Positions 44,766 to 54,316 are shown, counted from the stretch's first letter. The stretch: 64,000 nt of DNA from Phaeobacter bryozoorum (GCF_041893525.1 NZ_CP169068.1), one strand, 5' to 3'. Numbers and translations are program-made. Notes: generated by a model from the letters alone, not told the origin.

Positions 44766-45659
44766 TCAGCTGCTGCGGGCCACCAGGGCGACATGTTCGG
44801 CCAGGTTGAAGCTGGCACCGGCATTGATCAGGCGCACGACCTCCTCGCCGTCTGCAACGAGATAGGCATCGGTGCCGCCGTCCTCATTTGCGCGGGTGAT
44901 CACCTCCAGCTCCGGCTCGTCTTCGGTTTCGTCGTAGTAATAGACCACCCGGTCATCATCCGCCGTGAAATCGGTAATGGTCGCCTGTTCATCCTCGGTC
45001 AGCCAGGCTCCGGTTTCGAAGCTGTCGTTGCCGCTGCCACCGGTCACCGTATCGTTGAGACCAAAGAGCACGGAGTTGTCACCGGCACCGGCATTGATGG
45101 TATCGCCAGCAGCGTCCTGATCGGCCGTGTAGTCAAAGTTCAGCAGGGCGTTGACCTCGGCTGCGGAGGTCGGCGTCTCGCGGCCCTGAACGATGTCTTC
45201 ATAGGCGCCTTCGTCCAGAATGCCTGCGGCGATGATCAGGTCATTGCCCTGACCGCCGACCAGATGATCCGCGCCGCGGGTATCAATCAGCGTGTCGTCA
45301 CCGGCATTGCCGCGCATGAAATCATCGCCATTGCCACCGATGAGAGTGTCATCACCATCGCCACCAAAGACGTTGTCATTTGCCGAGCCACCGTCCAGCC
45401 GGTCGTCGCCTGCGCCGCCTTCGATCGTATCGGGACCGCCGCGTGCGTCGATATTGTCGTCACCCTCACCGCCAAGCAGGTTTTCGCTGCCGGTGATGCC
45501 GAACAGCAGGTCGGCACCTTCGCTGCCCTCGATCACGGTCGCGTTTTCCTCGTTACCGCTTTCATCTGCGTTGGAGTCATTGCTGTCTGAATTGTCGGAA
45601 TTGTTGATGATCACACCCGCCAGCAGGCCGACCCCCAACATTGTCATAAGCATTAGCAC
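44766..45659 (-). CDS. RTX-type calcium-binding protein with N-terminal membrane anchor
   Basis: The 297-residue acidic product opens with a hydrophobic segment (MLMLMTMLGVGLLAGVII) that is a signal anchor, followed by a low-complexity Asn/Asp/Ser linker. Residues about 48-135 contain repeated GGxGxDxx nonapeptides such as LGGEGDDNI, EGGAGDDRL, FGGDGDDTL and IGGNGDDFM, the calcium-binding RTX pattern. A shorter repeat set follows near 185-215. It starts at GTG 45659 after GGGAG. No type I secretion genes are near. The N-terminal hydrophobic segment is unusual for proteins secreted by a C-terminal signal. Confidence 0.85.
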   Translation of the reverse strand: MLMLMTMLGVGLLAGVIINNSDNSDSNDSNADESGNEENATVIEGSEGADLLFGITGSENLLGGEGDDNIDARGGPDTIEGGAGDDRLDGGSANDNVFGGDGDDTLIGGNGDDFMRGNAGDDTLIDTRGADHLVGGQGNDLIIAAGILDEGAYEDIVQGRETPTSAAEVNALLNFDYTADQDAAGDTINAGAGDNSVLFGLNDTVTGGSGNDSFETGAWLTEDEQATITDFTADDDRVVYYYDETEDEPELEVITRANEDGGTDAYLVADGEEVVRLINAGASFNLAEHVALVARSS

Positions 45660-45984
45660 GGTGCGTCTCCCGTTAAGGTTTAATTAGCAATTGCGATTAT
45701 GCCTATTGCCGAGGTCAAAATTGGTCAATCGAAACCCTTCGTAGTTGAGTAAAATGCGATGAAAAGGGTTAACCAGGTTTCTGCATTGGAAACATCCCGG
45801 GCCTAACCTTTTGATTGTTGACCTATCCGAAAGGCGCGGACCTGCAATCAAAAGATGTGTCGCGCTGCGGTGCGGGCGCGCGCCTTGGGGGTTGCAAGGT
45901 CGGGGCCATGAAAAAGCCCTGCCTCCTGGGAGGCAGGGCTCATATCTGTGATGGTCAGCGAGGTCTGGGCAGACCGGCTGCCGG
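45660..45984. other. 325-bp region between the RTX gene and gltA
   Basis: It holds the RTX promoter region and the gltA terminator. The stretch 45680-45790 is AT-rich. No ORF or RNA gene was recognised. Confidence 0.5.
45910..45940 (-). terminator. gltA terminator
   Basis: AGCCCTGCCTCC / GGAGGCAGGGCT, 12-bp stem with a 2-base loop, with a T run on the minus strand. Confidence 0.9.
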
Positions 45985-47280
45985 TCAGCGCTTTTCGATG
46001 TCGACGTAATCGCGGGCGGTTTCGCCGAGGTAGAGCTGGCGCGGGCGACCGATCTTGTTCTGCGGATCCGCGATCATTTCTTTCCACTGCGAAATCCAGC
46101 CGACGGTGCGCGACAGCGCAAAGATCGGGGTGAACATCGAGGTCGGGAAGCCCATCGCCTCAAGGATGATGCCGGAGTAGAAATCGACGTTCGGGAACAG
46201 TTTCTTCTCGATGAAATACTCATCGTTGAGCGCAGTGCGCTCCAGTTCCTTGGCGACCTGCAGCAGCGGGTTGTTTTCAACGCCCAGCAGCTCCAGAACC
46301 TCATCAGCGGACTGTTTCAGCACCTTGGCGCGCGGATCGGTGTTCTTGTAGACCCGATGGCCAAAGCCCATCAGACGGAACGGATCGTTCTTGTCCTTGG
46401 CGCGTTCGATGAATTCGGGGATCCGGTCAACGGAGCCGATTTCCTTCAGCATTTCCAGGCAGGCCTGGTTGGCGCCGCCGTGGGCCGGACCCCAGAGGCA
46501 GGCGATGCCCGCAGCGATACAGGCAAAGGGGTTCGCGCCGGACGAGGATGCCAGACGCACGGTCGAGGTCGACGCGTTCTGCTCGTGATCGGCGTGCAGA
46601 ATGAAGATCCGGTCCATCGCGCGGGCGAGGATCGGGTCGACGTGATATTCTTCTGCCGGAACCGAGAAACACATATGCAGGAAGTTGGCCGCGTAATCCA
46701 GATCGTTGCGCGGATACACAAACGGCTGGCCGATGGAATATTTATAGGCCATCGCAGCAATGGTGGGCAGTTTGGCGATCAGGCGGATCGCGGCCACTTC
46801 ACGCTGCCAGGGGTCATTGATGTCGGTGGAGTCGTGATAGAAAGCCGACATTGCACCCACAACACCCACCAGGGTTGCCATCGGATGCGCGTCGCGGCGG
46901 AAACCGCGGAAGAAGTTGTGCATCTGTTCATGCACCATGGTGTGACGGGTCACGCGGGTCTCGAAATCTTCCAGCTGGGCTGCGGTCGGCAGTTCACCAT
47001 AAAGCAGCAGGTAGCAGACTTCGAGGTGGTGCGACTTGGATGCCAGCTGGTCAATCGGATAGCCGCGGTGCAGCAGCTCACCCTTGCCGCCGTCGATATA
47101 GGTGATCGTGCTGTCGCAGCTTGCGGTCGAGGTGAAACCGGGATCATAGGTGAACACACCGGCCTGGCTGTAGAGCTTGCGGATATCAAGAACATCGGGC
47201 CCGGTCGTCGGCGAAAAAATGGGAAGCTCGTAAGTTTCGCCATTCAGGCTGAGCTGGGCGGTTTTCTTTGTATCGGTCAT
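45985..47280 (-). CDS. gltA: citrate synthase
   Basis: Condenses acetyl-CoA and oxaloacetate at the head of the TCA cycle. The 431 residues are normal for type II synthases. Active-site His residues are in WGPAHGGANQA and GFGHRVYKNTDPRAK. The ATG at 47280 follows GGAAGGGAC. The stop of the gltX frame overlaps this start in ATGA, but that frame may be an artefact of the gltX lesion. Confidence 0.95.
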   Translation of the reverse strand: MTDTKKTAQLSLNGETYELPIFSPTTGPDVLDIRKLYSQAGVFTYDPGFTSTASCDSTITYIDGGKGELLHRGYPIDQLASKSHHLEVCYLLLYGELPTAAQLEDFETRVTRHTMVHEQMHNFFRGFRRDAHPMATLVGVVGAMSAFYHDSTDINDPWQREVAAIRLIAKLPTIAAMAYKYSIGQPFVYPRNDLDYAANFLHMCFSVPAEEYHVDPILARAMDRIFILHADHEQNASTSTVRLASSSGANPFACIAAGIACLWGPAHGGANQACLEMLKEIGSVDRIPEFIERAKDKNDPFRLMGFGHRVYKNTDPRAKVLKQSADEVLELLGVENNPLLQVAKELERTALNDEYFIEKKLFPNVDFYSGIILEAMGFPTSMFTPIFALSRTVGWISQWKEMIADPQNKIGRPRQLYLGETARDYVDIEKR

Positions 47281-48806
47281 AGATGTCCCTTCCTGATACA
47301 GGCGCGAAAGCGGGGGAGGCCCCCGCCTTGTGCAGGCAGCACCTGCACGGCAACCGCGCAGGTGAGGTCATAGCGGTACCGGCTTACCCAGCGGTTAACG
47401 ATGGGGTCAGTCGGCAACGTCGGCGAGTGGGCCAGTGTTTCGTCCCGGCCCAGAATCAGCATCATATCGAAAACTGAAGGTGTTACCGCACGGCCTGCCA
47501 GCGCTGCCCGCAACGGGCCTGCCAGTTTGCCGAACTTGGTATCCCGTGCTTCTGCAAATGTATTCAGAAGCGCCTCCAGATCGTCTCGGGACCAGCTAGC
47601 ATTTTGCAGCTGCGGCGTCAATTGACTCAGTATACCGTCGGATACAGATGCCAGGGCCTTTGCCGCCTTCTCGTCGAGATCGAGCGGGCGTGAAGCCAGA
47701 ATAAAATGAGCCTTTTCAAGCAGCTCCGGAAAAGTCTTGGCTCGGTCCTTGAGGCAATACATCGCACGTTCAAGATCGTTTGACTGAACGTCATTTAACT
47801 GTGGCTTGCCAGCAGCGGCAAGATAGGCCTGCAGCTCATTCCGCAGCGCAGCATCATCGCTGATCGCAATGTGCTGACCACAGAGGTTTTCGAGCTTCTT
47901 GGTGTCAAATCGTGCCGGGCTTTTGCCGATACCGTCAAGGTCGAACCAGTCACGGGCCTGCTCATCCGTAAAAAATTCGTCATCGCCATGGCTCCAGCCG
48001 AGACGCGCCAGATAGTTGCGCATGCCCGCAGCCGGATAGCCCATCGCCTGGTATTCCTGCGCGCCGAGGGCGCCGTGGCGTTTGGACAGTTTCTTGCCAT
48101 CAGGGCCATGGATCAGCGGGATATGGGCCCAGACCGGAACATCCCAGCCCATGGCTTCGTAGATCATCATCTGGCGCGCGGCATTGTTGAGGTGGTCATC
48201 GCCCCGGATGACATGGGTGACGCCCATATCGTGATCATCCACCACCACGGCCAGCATGTAGACGGGCGTCCCATCCGAGCGCAGCAGGATCATATCGTCA
48301 AGCTGCTCGTTCTTGATGGTGACATCGCCCTGAACCTCGTCTCGGATGACGGTGCTGCCCTGCTGCGGCGCCTTGATGCGGATCACATAGGGCGCATCGG
48401 GATGGCTGCTGGCATCGGCGTCTCGCCAGGGCGAGCGATAGAGCGTCGATTTGCCCTCGGCCTTGGCCTGGTCGCGGAAGGCGGCAATTTCGTCCTGCGT
48501 TGCAAAGCACTTATAGGCCTTGCCCGCCTCAAGCAGTTCACGCGCGACGGCGGCATGACGTTCGGCGCCTTCGAACTGGCTGACCACCTCGCCATCGTGA
48601 TCCAGACCCAGCCAGGCCATGCCCTGCAGAATGGCGGCGGTCGCCTCGGGGTTGGAGCGCTCGCGGTCGGTGTCCTCGATACGCAGCAGGAATTTGCCGC
48701 CGCGCCCACGGGCATAAAGCCAGTTGAACAGCGCGGTGCGCGCACCACCGATATGCAGATAGCCGGTGGGAGAGGGGGCGAAACGGGTGACGACCGGTTT
48801 GGACAT
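47277..48806 (-). CDS. gltX: glutamyl-tRNA synthetase, C-terminus altered by a probable frameshift
   Basis: Charges tRNA-Glu. The class I motifs are intact: APSPTGYLHIGGARTALFNW (HIGH region) and KKLSKRHG (KMSKS region). The expected C-terminus is DETLAHLADVAD with stop at 47407-47409 (466 residues). Instead, a missing base near 47427 (CACTCGCC, where CACCTCGCC is expected) changes the frame. It runs 43 codons on to 47277, giving a 509-residue product whose tail (VNRWVSRYRYDLTCAVAVQ) resembles no synthetase. The ATGA overlap with gltA may be coincidence. If real, the tail may or may not harm activity. Confidence 0.88.
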   Translation of the reverse strand: MSKPVVTRFAPSPTGYLHIGGARTALFNWLYARGRGGKFLLRIEDTDRERSNPEATAAILQGMAWLGLDHDGEVVSQFEGAERHAAVARELLEAGKAYKCFATQDEIAAFRDQAKAEGKSTLYRSPWRDADASSHPDAPYVIRIKAPQQGSTVIRDEVQGDVTIKNEQLDDMILLRSDGTPVYMLAVVVDDHDMGVTHVIRGDDHLNNAARQMMIYEAMGWDVPVWAHIPLIHGPDGKKLSKRHGALGAQEYQAMGYPAAGMRNYLARLGWSHGDDEFFTDEQARDWFDLDGIGKSPARFDTKKLENLCGQHIAISDDAALRNELQAYLAAAGKPQLNDVQSNDLERAMYCLKDRAKTFPELLEKAHFILASRPLDLDEKAAKALASVSDGILSQLTPQLQNASWSRDDLEALLNTFAEARDTKFGKLAGPLRAALAGRAVTPSVFDMMLILGRDETLAHSPTLPTDPIVNRWVSRYRYDLTCAVAVQVLPAQGGGLPRFRACIRKGHL

Positions 48807-48885
48807 GGGGGTGATTTACCTTTTGGAAACCATGGAAAGGGTAGTTTTGTCGCCTGTCTACCGAGCCAGAAGGCAAGGAGCAAGC

Positions 48886-50946
48886 ATGCGCGCCCTGGGC
48901 ATTCTTGACAGTCTGCTGCAATCCCAGCGCGGGGAGCTGTTTCCCTGGGTGCCGGTCCTGTTCGGCACCGGGATCGGTTTTTTCTTTTCTCTGCGGTTTG
49001 AACCTGTGGCAGTTCACTATTTCGGCCTGGGCGGCGTTGCGCTGGGTGGGGCGCTGCTGTTGCGGCGTGGTGACCGGCAGGACGGGCTGGTGTTTCTAGG
49101 CTGGGCGATTGTGACGATCGCGCTCGGCTTTGCGGCCGCCGGGATGCGCGCCCATTCGGTTGCTGCCCCGGTGCTGAGCTTTCGCTATTACGGCCCGGTC
49201 GAAGGGCGGGTAATCGCGATAGATCGCTCCGCCCGGGACCGGCTGCGCATCACCCTCGATCAGCCTGTGCTGGACCGTCTGGCGGCTGGGGCCACTCCGG
49301 CACGGGTGCGGCTGTCACTGCCGGTCGGGGCCGCGCTGCCGGGTATCGGCGACCGGGTCATGACCACCGCACATCTGATGCCGCCGCAGGGACCGGTGGA
49401 GCCCCATGGCTTTGATTTTCGCAGGCACGCCTGGTTTCAGCGCCTGGGGGCTGTTGGCTATACTCGGGTCCCGGTTCTGCGCGTTCAGCCGAGCCGGTCT
49501 GATCTGCCCGTACAGCAGCTGAGACAGCGGATTTCCGACCGTATCCGTGACCAGATGCCGAAAGCCACAGGTGGCTTTGCCGCGGCCATCACCACCGGGG
49601 ATCGCTCTGCCATCCCGCAGGTGGAACTGGAGGCGCTTAGAGCCAGCAACCTTGCACATTTGCTGGCAATTTCAGGGCTGCACATGGGGCTTCTGGCGGG
49701 CGTCGTCTTTGGCGGCCTGCGGCTGCTGATGGCGCTGGTTCCGGCCTATGCGCAGCGGGTAAACGCCAAGAAATTGGCCGCGGTTGGTGCGCTCCTTGCG
49801 GCGAGCGCCTACCTGCTGCTGTCAGGCATGCAGGTCGCCAGTACCCGTGCCTATGTCATGGTTGCGATGATGCTGGGCGCGGTGCTGCTGGATCGGCGCG
49901 CCCTGTCGCTGCGGGCGGTGGCGCTTGCGGCACTGGTGATCCTGGCGATCCGCCCGGAAAGCCTGCTTGGCCCCGGATTTCAGATGAGTTTTGCGGCGAC
50001 AACGGCGCTGGTGGTCGTCTTCGGCGCGCTGCGGGATCACGTTGCGCCGGGTTGCGCGCGCTGGCTGCGGATGGTGGGTGGGGTGGTGCTGTCGTCCCTG
50101 GTTGCGGGCGTTGCCACGGCCCCCTTTGGGGCGGCGCATTTCAATATGCTGTCTCACTACGGGTTGCTGGCCAATGTTCTGGCGGTGCCGGTTATGGGGC
50201 TGTTGGTGGTTCCTGCGGCGGTGCTGGCGCTCTGCCTCGCACCGGTCGGGGCATCCGGTGTCGGGTTGGCGCTGATGGACCTCGGCATCCGCTGGATCCT
50301 GTCGGTTGCCAATTGGGTGGCCGGACTGGAGGGCGCGCAGGGGGCGGTCCAGATGCCGCCCGCCGTGGTGTTGCCGCTGGTTGCCCTCGGCGCGCTGCTG
50401 CTTGCCCTCTGGCGAGGGCGGCTGCGCTGGGTTGGTCTGCCGGTTCTGCTGACGGCAGCGGGGCTCTGGTACGGACATCCCCGACCCGTGGTCCTGATCG
50501 CGCCGAATGGTGGGCTGGTTGGCGTGATGACAGCGCAGGGCCGCGCCTTGTCCCGCGCAAAAGGGCATGGCTATGCGGCCGAGCGATGGGCCGAGAACGA
50601 CGGCAGCCTGCTAACCCAGGCCGAGCGTGCGCAGCTGTGGCAGCGGATCGCGGTGGCGGCGCCCAGCGTTGCGGGCAAATCGGTGTCGGCGTATCTCGCG
50701 CTCTCTGATCAGCCGCTGATCCATGTGATTGGCAAGGCGGCCGCAGAAGCGCTGAGCGATTGTTCGGCGGACGCGGTGCTGGTCAGCGCGATCCCACTGT
50801 CACCGGTGGGGGGCTGCAGGGTGTTTGATGCTGATAGCCTGCGCACCCTTGGCAGTGTGCAACTGCAACCGGACGGGCGCTGGATCTCGGCGAGCGACGT
50901 GGTTGGTGACCGACTGTGGAGGCACACTCCGCAGCGCGACAGGTGA
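48886..50946 (+). CDS. comEC: ComEC/Rec2-type DNA uptake channel protein
   Basis: The 686-residue membrane protein has the ComEC layout: an N-terminal pair of membrane segments, a soluble OB-fold-like DUF4131 region (about residues 90-220), the competence domain with LAISGLHMGLLAG (about 260-272) and about eight further membrane segments. The C-terminal metallo-beta-lactamase-like domain is short and lacks clear catalytic residues, as in the alphaproteobacterial form. It would move single-stranded DNA across the inner membrane. The start at 48886 follows AAGGAG; it is divergent from gltX across 79 bp. Confidence 0.9.
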   Translation: MRALGILDSLLQSQRGELFPWVPVLFGTGIGFFFSLRFEPVAVHYFGLGGVALGGALLLRRGDRQDGLVFLGWAIVTIALGFAAAGMRAHSVAAPVLSFRYYGPVEGRVIAIDRSARDRLRITLDQPVLDRLAAGATPARVRLSLPVGAALPGIGDRVMTTAHLMPPQGPVEPHGFDFRRHAWFQRLGAVGYTRVPVLRVQPSRSDLPVQQLRQRISDRIRDQMPKATGGFAAAITTGDRSAIPQVELEALRASNLAHLLAISGLHMGLLAGVVFGGLRLLMALVPAYAQRVNAKKLAAVGALLAASAYLLLSGMQVASTRAYVMVAMMLGAVLLDRRALSLRAVALAALVILAIRPESLLGPGFQMSFAATTALVVVFGALRDHVAPGCARWLRMVGGVVLSSLVAGVATAPFGAAHFNMLSHYGLLANVLAVPVMGLLVVPAAVLALCLAPVGASGVGLALMDLGIRWILSVANWVAGLEGAQGAVQMPPAVVLPLVALGALLLALWRGRLRWVGLPVLLTAAGLWYGHPRPVVLIAPNGGLVGVMTAQGRALSRAKGHGYAAERWAENDGSLLTQAERAQLWQRIAVAAPSVAGKSVSAYLALSDQPLIHVIGKAAAEALSDCSADAVLVSAIPLSPVGGCRVFDADSLRTLGSVQLQPDGRWISASDVVGDRLWRHTPQRDR

Positions 50947-51014
50947 TAATCCTCGACAGCCTCTTTCAAAGGCGTGTTTCTTGGGGCGGGTAACCTTCGG
51001 GGGCGACCCTCTGG

Positions 51015-51692
51015 TCAATAGGTGCGGATAAGTCCGACAAGGCGGCCCTGCACCTTTACCTGATCCTGCGGATACTGGCGGGTCTCATAGGCCGGGTTTG
51101 CCGCCTCCAGGGCAATGGTGCTGCCTTTGCGGTAGATGCGTTTCAGCGTCGCTTCCTGTCCATCGACCAGCGCAACCACCACATCGCCATTGTCAGCCAC
51201 GGAGGTTTCGCGGATGACAACGATATCGCCATCATTGATGCCGGCTTCGATCATTAAATCACCACGGACCTCCAGCGCGAAATGCTGCCCCTGGGCTGAC
51301 AGCATGGAGGCCGGGACCGCGACCTGATGGGAGACCTGGTTAATCGCCTCAATCGGGACACCGGCGGCGATGCGACCCATCACGGGCAGCTCCATCGCGG
51401 CGATCATTGCCGGGGCGGAGACCTGATTGGCCGGTTCGGATGGCGCTGCCTCTGTCATCTGCTGGGCGCTGCCGAGGCTGTCCGGCAGGCGGATGATCTC
51501 GATCGCGCGGGCACGATGTGCGAGGCGGCGGATAAATCCGCGTTCTTCCAAAGCGGTGATCAGCCGGTGGATGCCCGATTTCGAGCGCAGGTCAAGCGCC
51601 ACCTTCATCTCGTCAAAACTTGGGGGGACGCCATCCTTTTGCAGACGTGTGTTGATGAAATCCAGCAAGTCCAGTTGCTTCTTCGTCAGCAT
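51015..51692 (-). CDS. lexA: LexA repressor with Leu in place of the catalytic Ser
   Basis: The SOS repressor, 225 residues. The N-terminal winged helix (GVPPSFDEMKVALDLRSKSG) and the A-G cleavage site in MGRIAAGVPIEA (about residues 109-111) are present, as is the catalytic Lys in ATLKRIYRKG. Homologues carry GDSM with the nucleophilic Ser; here it reads RGDLMIEAGINDGD, so codon 146 (51255-51257) is TTA (Leu) where TCA is expected. A non-cleavable repressor is predicted. A GTTC-N7-GTTC box lies in front of it, as in autoregulated lexA. It is the last gene of a minus-strand run from trpG. Confidence 0.93.
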   Translation of the reverse strand: MLTKKQLDLLDFINTRLQKDGVPPSFDEMKVALDLRSKSGIHRLITALEERGFIRRLAHRARAIEIIRLPDSLGSAQQMTEAAPSEPANQVSAPAMIAAMELPVMGRIAAGVPIEAINQVSHQVAVPASMLSAQGQHFALEVRGDLMIEAGINDGDIVVIRETSVADNGDVVVALVDGQEATLKRIYRKGSTIALEAANPAYETRQYPQDQVKVQGRLVGLIRTY

Positions 51693-51725
51693 GACATCCC
51701 TCTCAGCCGCTCGATGTTTCGCTTT

Positions 51726-51740
51726 GTTCTACGCATGTTC
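51726..51740 (-). promoter_or_regulatory. SOS box (LexA operator) upstream of lexA
   Basis: GTTCTACGCATGTTC on the plus strand, an exact GTTC-N7-GTTC; as read on the lexA strand GAACATGCGTAGAAC. It lies 34 bp before the lexA start, indicating autoregulation. Confidence 0.88.
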
Positions 51741-51845
51741 CCGTTTTGTGTCAACGGCATGTCGCATGAAACCTGTCAAACGCAGCCGAATTGATGCTGA
51801 ATTGTTGGCAAAGTGAAATCCGCCGACGTGCATCGCCGTATCCGA

Positions 51846-53018
51846 TCAGATCGGAAGGTAGGCAAGCATCGTGCCCTTGGCGCGGGGCGGATCATTGGCG
51901 GGACGGATGGCAAGCGCGTTGGCCTCGGCAAGCAATGTCAGCCGGGCGCTGTCCTGATCGTCAAACACATGCAGCTCGGCCGCGCTGAGCTGCGCCCGCA
52001 TGTAGTGGGTACGCGGGCCGTTGGCCGGCAGGTCCTGCGCTAGGGGGGCCTCGGCCGGTTGCGGACCATGGGGCGGGAGCCCCTGCATGGCGCGCAGCAT
52101 CGGTAACAGGAAGACATGGCCGCAAACCATTGCAGATACGGGATTTCCCGGCAGGCCGACCATGGCGGACCGGCCCAGTTTCCCGGCCATCAGCGGCTTT
52201 CCCGGGCGCATCGCAACCTTGTAGAAGGCGCGCGCCATACCCAGGCTTTCGGTCACCCCGGCAACCAGATCATGATCGCCCACCGAGGCCCCGCCAATGG
52301 TCACGATCAGATCCGCCTCGTGGGCCAGATCCAGGGCCATGCGCAGGCTGCCTTCGGTATCGCGGGCGATTGGCAGAATGCGGACGCGGGCGCCAGCCGC
52401 CGTGAGCAGCGCATCGAGGCCAAAGGTGTTGGACGCGATGATCTGGTCGGGGCCGGGCGTATCGCCGGGGAGCACCAGTTCATCGCCGGTCGAGATCAGG
52501 GCAACGGTCGGACGTACATGCACCGGCACCTCGGCGATGTTCATCGCGGCCAGCAGCGCGATATCGGCAGACGACAGCAGACGCGGCGCCGCGATCGTGC
52601 TGCCGAGCTGAAAATCGCCACCCTTGGGACGGATATTGTTGCCGGGCCCCGGATGATCCGAGATCGTGATCAGGGATCCGGTGCGGCTTGTATCCTCTTG
52701 GATAACCACAAAATCAGCGCCTTCGGGCACTGGCGCTCCGGTAAAGATACGGACCGCCTGACCGGGGCCGACGCGGCCCTTGAAGCCATGACCGGCGGCG
52801 CTTTCTCCGATCACCTTGAACATGGCGTCACGCTCAACCTCGGCGGCCTTTACCGCGTAGCCGTCCATCGCGGAGGCAGCGAAGGGTGGCTGGTCGCGAT
52901 TGGCCGAGACCGGCGCCGCAAGAACGCGACCGGCTGCGGCGCGCAGCGGCACCGTTTCGACCCGCATCGGGGACACCAGTTTCAGAACTGTGTCGAGGGC
53001 CTCGGATACTGAGATCAT
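51846..53018 (-). CDS. moeA: molybdopterin molybdotransferase
   Basis: Inserts molybdate into molybdopterin. The 390-residue protein has the MoeA N-terminal pattern FAASAMDGYAVKAAEVERD, the central GTPase-like loop GGASVGDHDLVAGV (about 249-262) and GLPGNPVSAMV (about 291-301). The start is directly after the moaC stop (TAGATG), so the two are coupled. Confidence 0.93.
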   Translation of the reverse strand: MISVSEALDTVLKLVSPMRVETVPLRAAAGRVLAAPVSANRDQPPFAASAMDGYAVKAAEVERDAMFKVIGESAAGHGFKGRVGPGQAVRIFTGAPVPEGADFVVIQEDTSRTGSLITISDHPGPGNNIRPKGGDFQLGSTIAAPRLLSSADIALLAAMNIAEVPVHVRPTVALISTGDELVLPGDTPGPDQIIASNTFGLDALLTAAGARVRILPIARDTEGSLRMALDLAHEADLIVTIGGASVGDHDLVAGVTESLGMARAFYKVAMRPGKPLMAGKLGRSAMVGLPGNPVSAMVCGHVFLLPMLRAMQGLPPHGPQPAEAPLAQDLPANGPRTHYMRAQLSAAELHVFDDQDSARLTLLAEANALAIRPANDPPRAKGTMLAYLPI

Positions 53019-53492
53019 CTACGCCTCGTAACGGCCTGATTTTCCGCCGTCTTTCAATGTTACGCGAATGCCGCCGATCTGCATCGCCTTATCCACCGCC
53101 TTGGCCATGTCATAGACGGTGAGCGCGGCGGTGGAGACAGCCGTAAGCGCCTCCATCTCGACGCCGGTCTGGCCCGTGGTTTTTACGGTGGCTTCCACGC
53201 GCACCCCCGGCAGGTCCGGATCGAGCGACAGTTCGACGGCAACTTTGGTCACCGGAAGCGGGTGGCAGAGCGGGATCAGATCTGGCGTTTTCTTGGCGCC
53301 CATGATGCCTGCCAGCCGGGCAACACTCAGAACGTCGCCTTTCTTTGCCCGACCTTCCGAAATGATATCAAAGGTTTCACGCGCCATGCTTATGTGGCCT
53401 TCGGCGGTGGCGATCCGCGCCGTCACCGCCTTGTCGGAGACGTCGACCATATGGGCATCGCCCTTGCCGTCGAAATGTGTGAGCGCCATCAC
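53019..53492 (-). CDS. moaC: cyclic pyranopterin monophosphate synthase
   Basis: Second step of molybdenum cofactor synthesis. The 157 residues include DLIPLCHPLPVTKV (about 74-87), TGVEMEALTAVSTAALTVYDM with the active-site Asp, and the C-terminal LKDGGKSGRY. The start overlaps the trpC stop by 4 bp. Confidence 0.94.
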   Translation of the reverse strand: MMALTHFDGKGDAHMVDVSDKAVTARIATAEGHISMARETFDIISEGRAKKGDVLSVARLAGIMGAKKTPDLIPLCHPLPVTKVAVELSLDPDLPGVRVEATVKTTGQTGVEMEALTAVSTAALTVYDMAKAVDKAMQIGGIRVTLKDGGKSGRYEA

Positions 53493-54302
53493 ATGGCCCC
53501 CGGCATCAGCGGGTTTGCGAGGATATCACGGGTTGCGGCGGTCACATCCGCCTGGCGCATCAGGCTTTCGCCAATCAGGAAACTGCGGGCGCCGTACCGC
53601 GCCATGTCGGAGAGATCCTGGGGCGTCGCAAGACCGCTTTCACAGACGATGGTGCGATCCGCAGGCACCAGCCGCGACAGGGTGCGCGTGGTGTCGAGCG
53701 TGGTGTCGAAGGTCTTGAGATTCCGGTTGTTGATGCCGAGGAGGGGCGATTTCAGTTTGCAGGCGCGGTCCAGCTCTTCCTCGTCATGAACCTCAAGCAG
53801 CACATCCATATCCCATTCAAAGGCAGCGGCCTCCAGTTCGGCGGCCTGCATGTCGGAAACGGAGGCGAGGATGATCAGGATGCAATCGGCGCCAAGGGCA
53901 CGGGCCTCGGCCACCTGATAGGTATCATACATGAAGTCCTTGCGCAGCACCGGCAGGGCGCAGGCATTGCGGGCCGCTGGCAAAAACGGCTTTGCCCCCT
54001 GAAAACTGGGTGTGTCAGTCAGCACGGACAGGCAAGTTGCGCCGCCGTCCTCATAGGCTTTGGCGAGGGTTGCTGGATCGAAGTCCTCGCGGATCAAGCC
54101 TTTGGAGGGGCTGGCTTTTTTGATCTCGGCGATCAGCCCGTAACCCTGACGGCCTGGCCGCCATCAACGCCTTGGCAAAGCCGCGCACCGGATCGGCTTC
54201 ACGGGCCTCGGCCTCGACCGTCTCAAGCGGTTTGGCGGCCTTGTCGGCGGCGACCTCTTCCAGCTTGTAGGCCTTGATCTTTTCCAGCACAGTTTCAGTC
54301 AT
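53489..54302 (-). pseudogene. trpC: indole-3-glycerol phosphate synthase, frameshifted
   Basis: Converts CdRP to indole-3-glycerol phosphate in tryptophan synthesis. The frame starts MTETVLEKIKAYKLEEV at 54302 and breaks after FAKALMAAR, where an extra base in GGCC at 54151-54152 shifts it. From there the other frame continues IAEIKKASPSKGL, LREDFDPATLAKAYEDGGA-like (IREDFDP) and DFMYDTYQVAEARALGAD, with INNRNLKTF, to 53489. Deleting one base gives 270 residues, normal for TrpC. It lies 14 bp after ung and overlaps moaC. The catalytic segments after the break are intact. Confidence 0.88.
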
Positions 54303-54316
54303 CTTGACGCCTCCGG

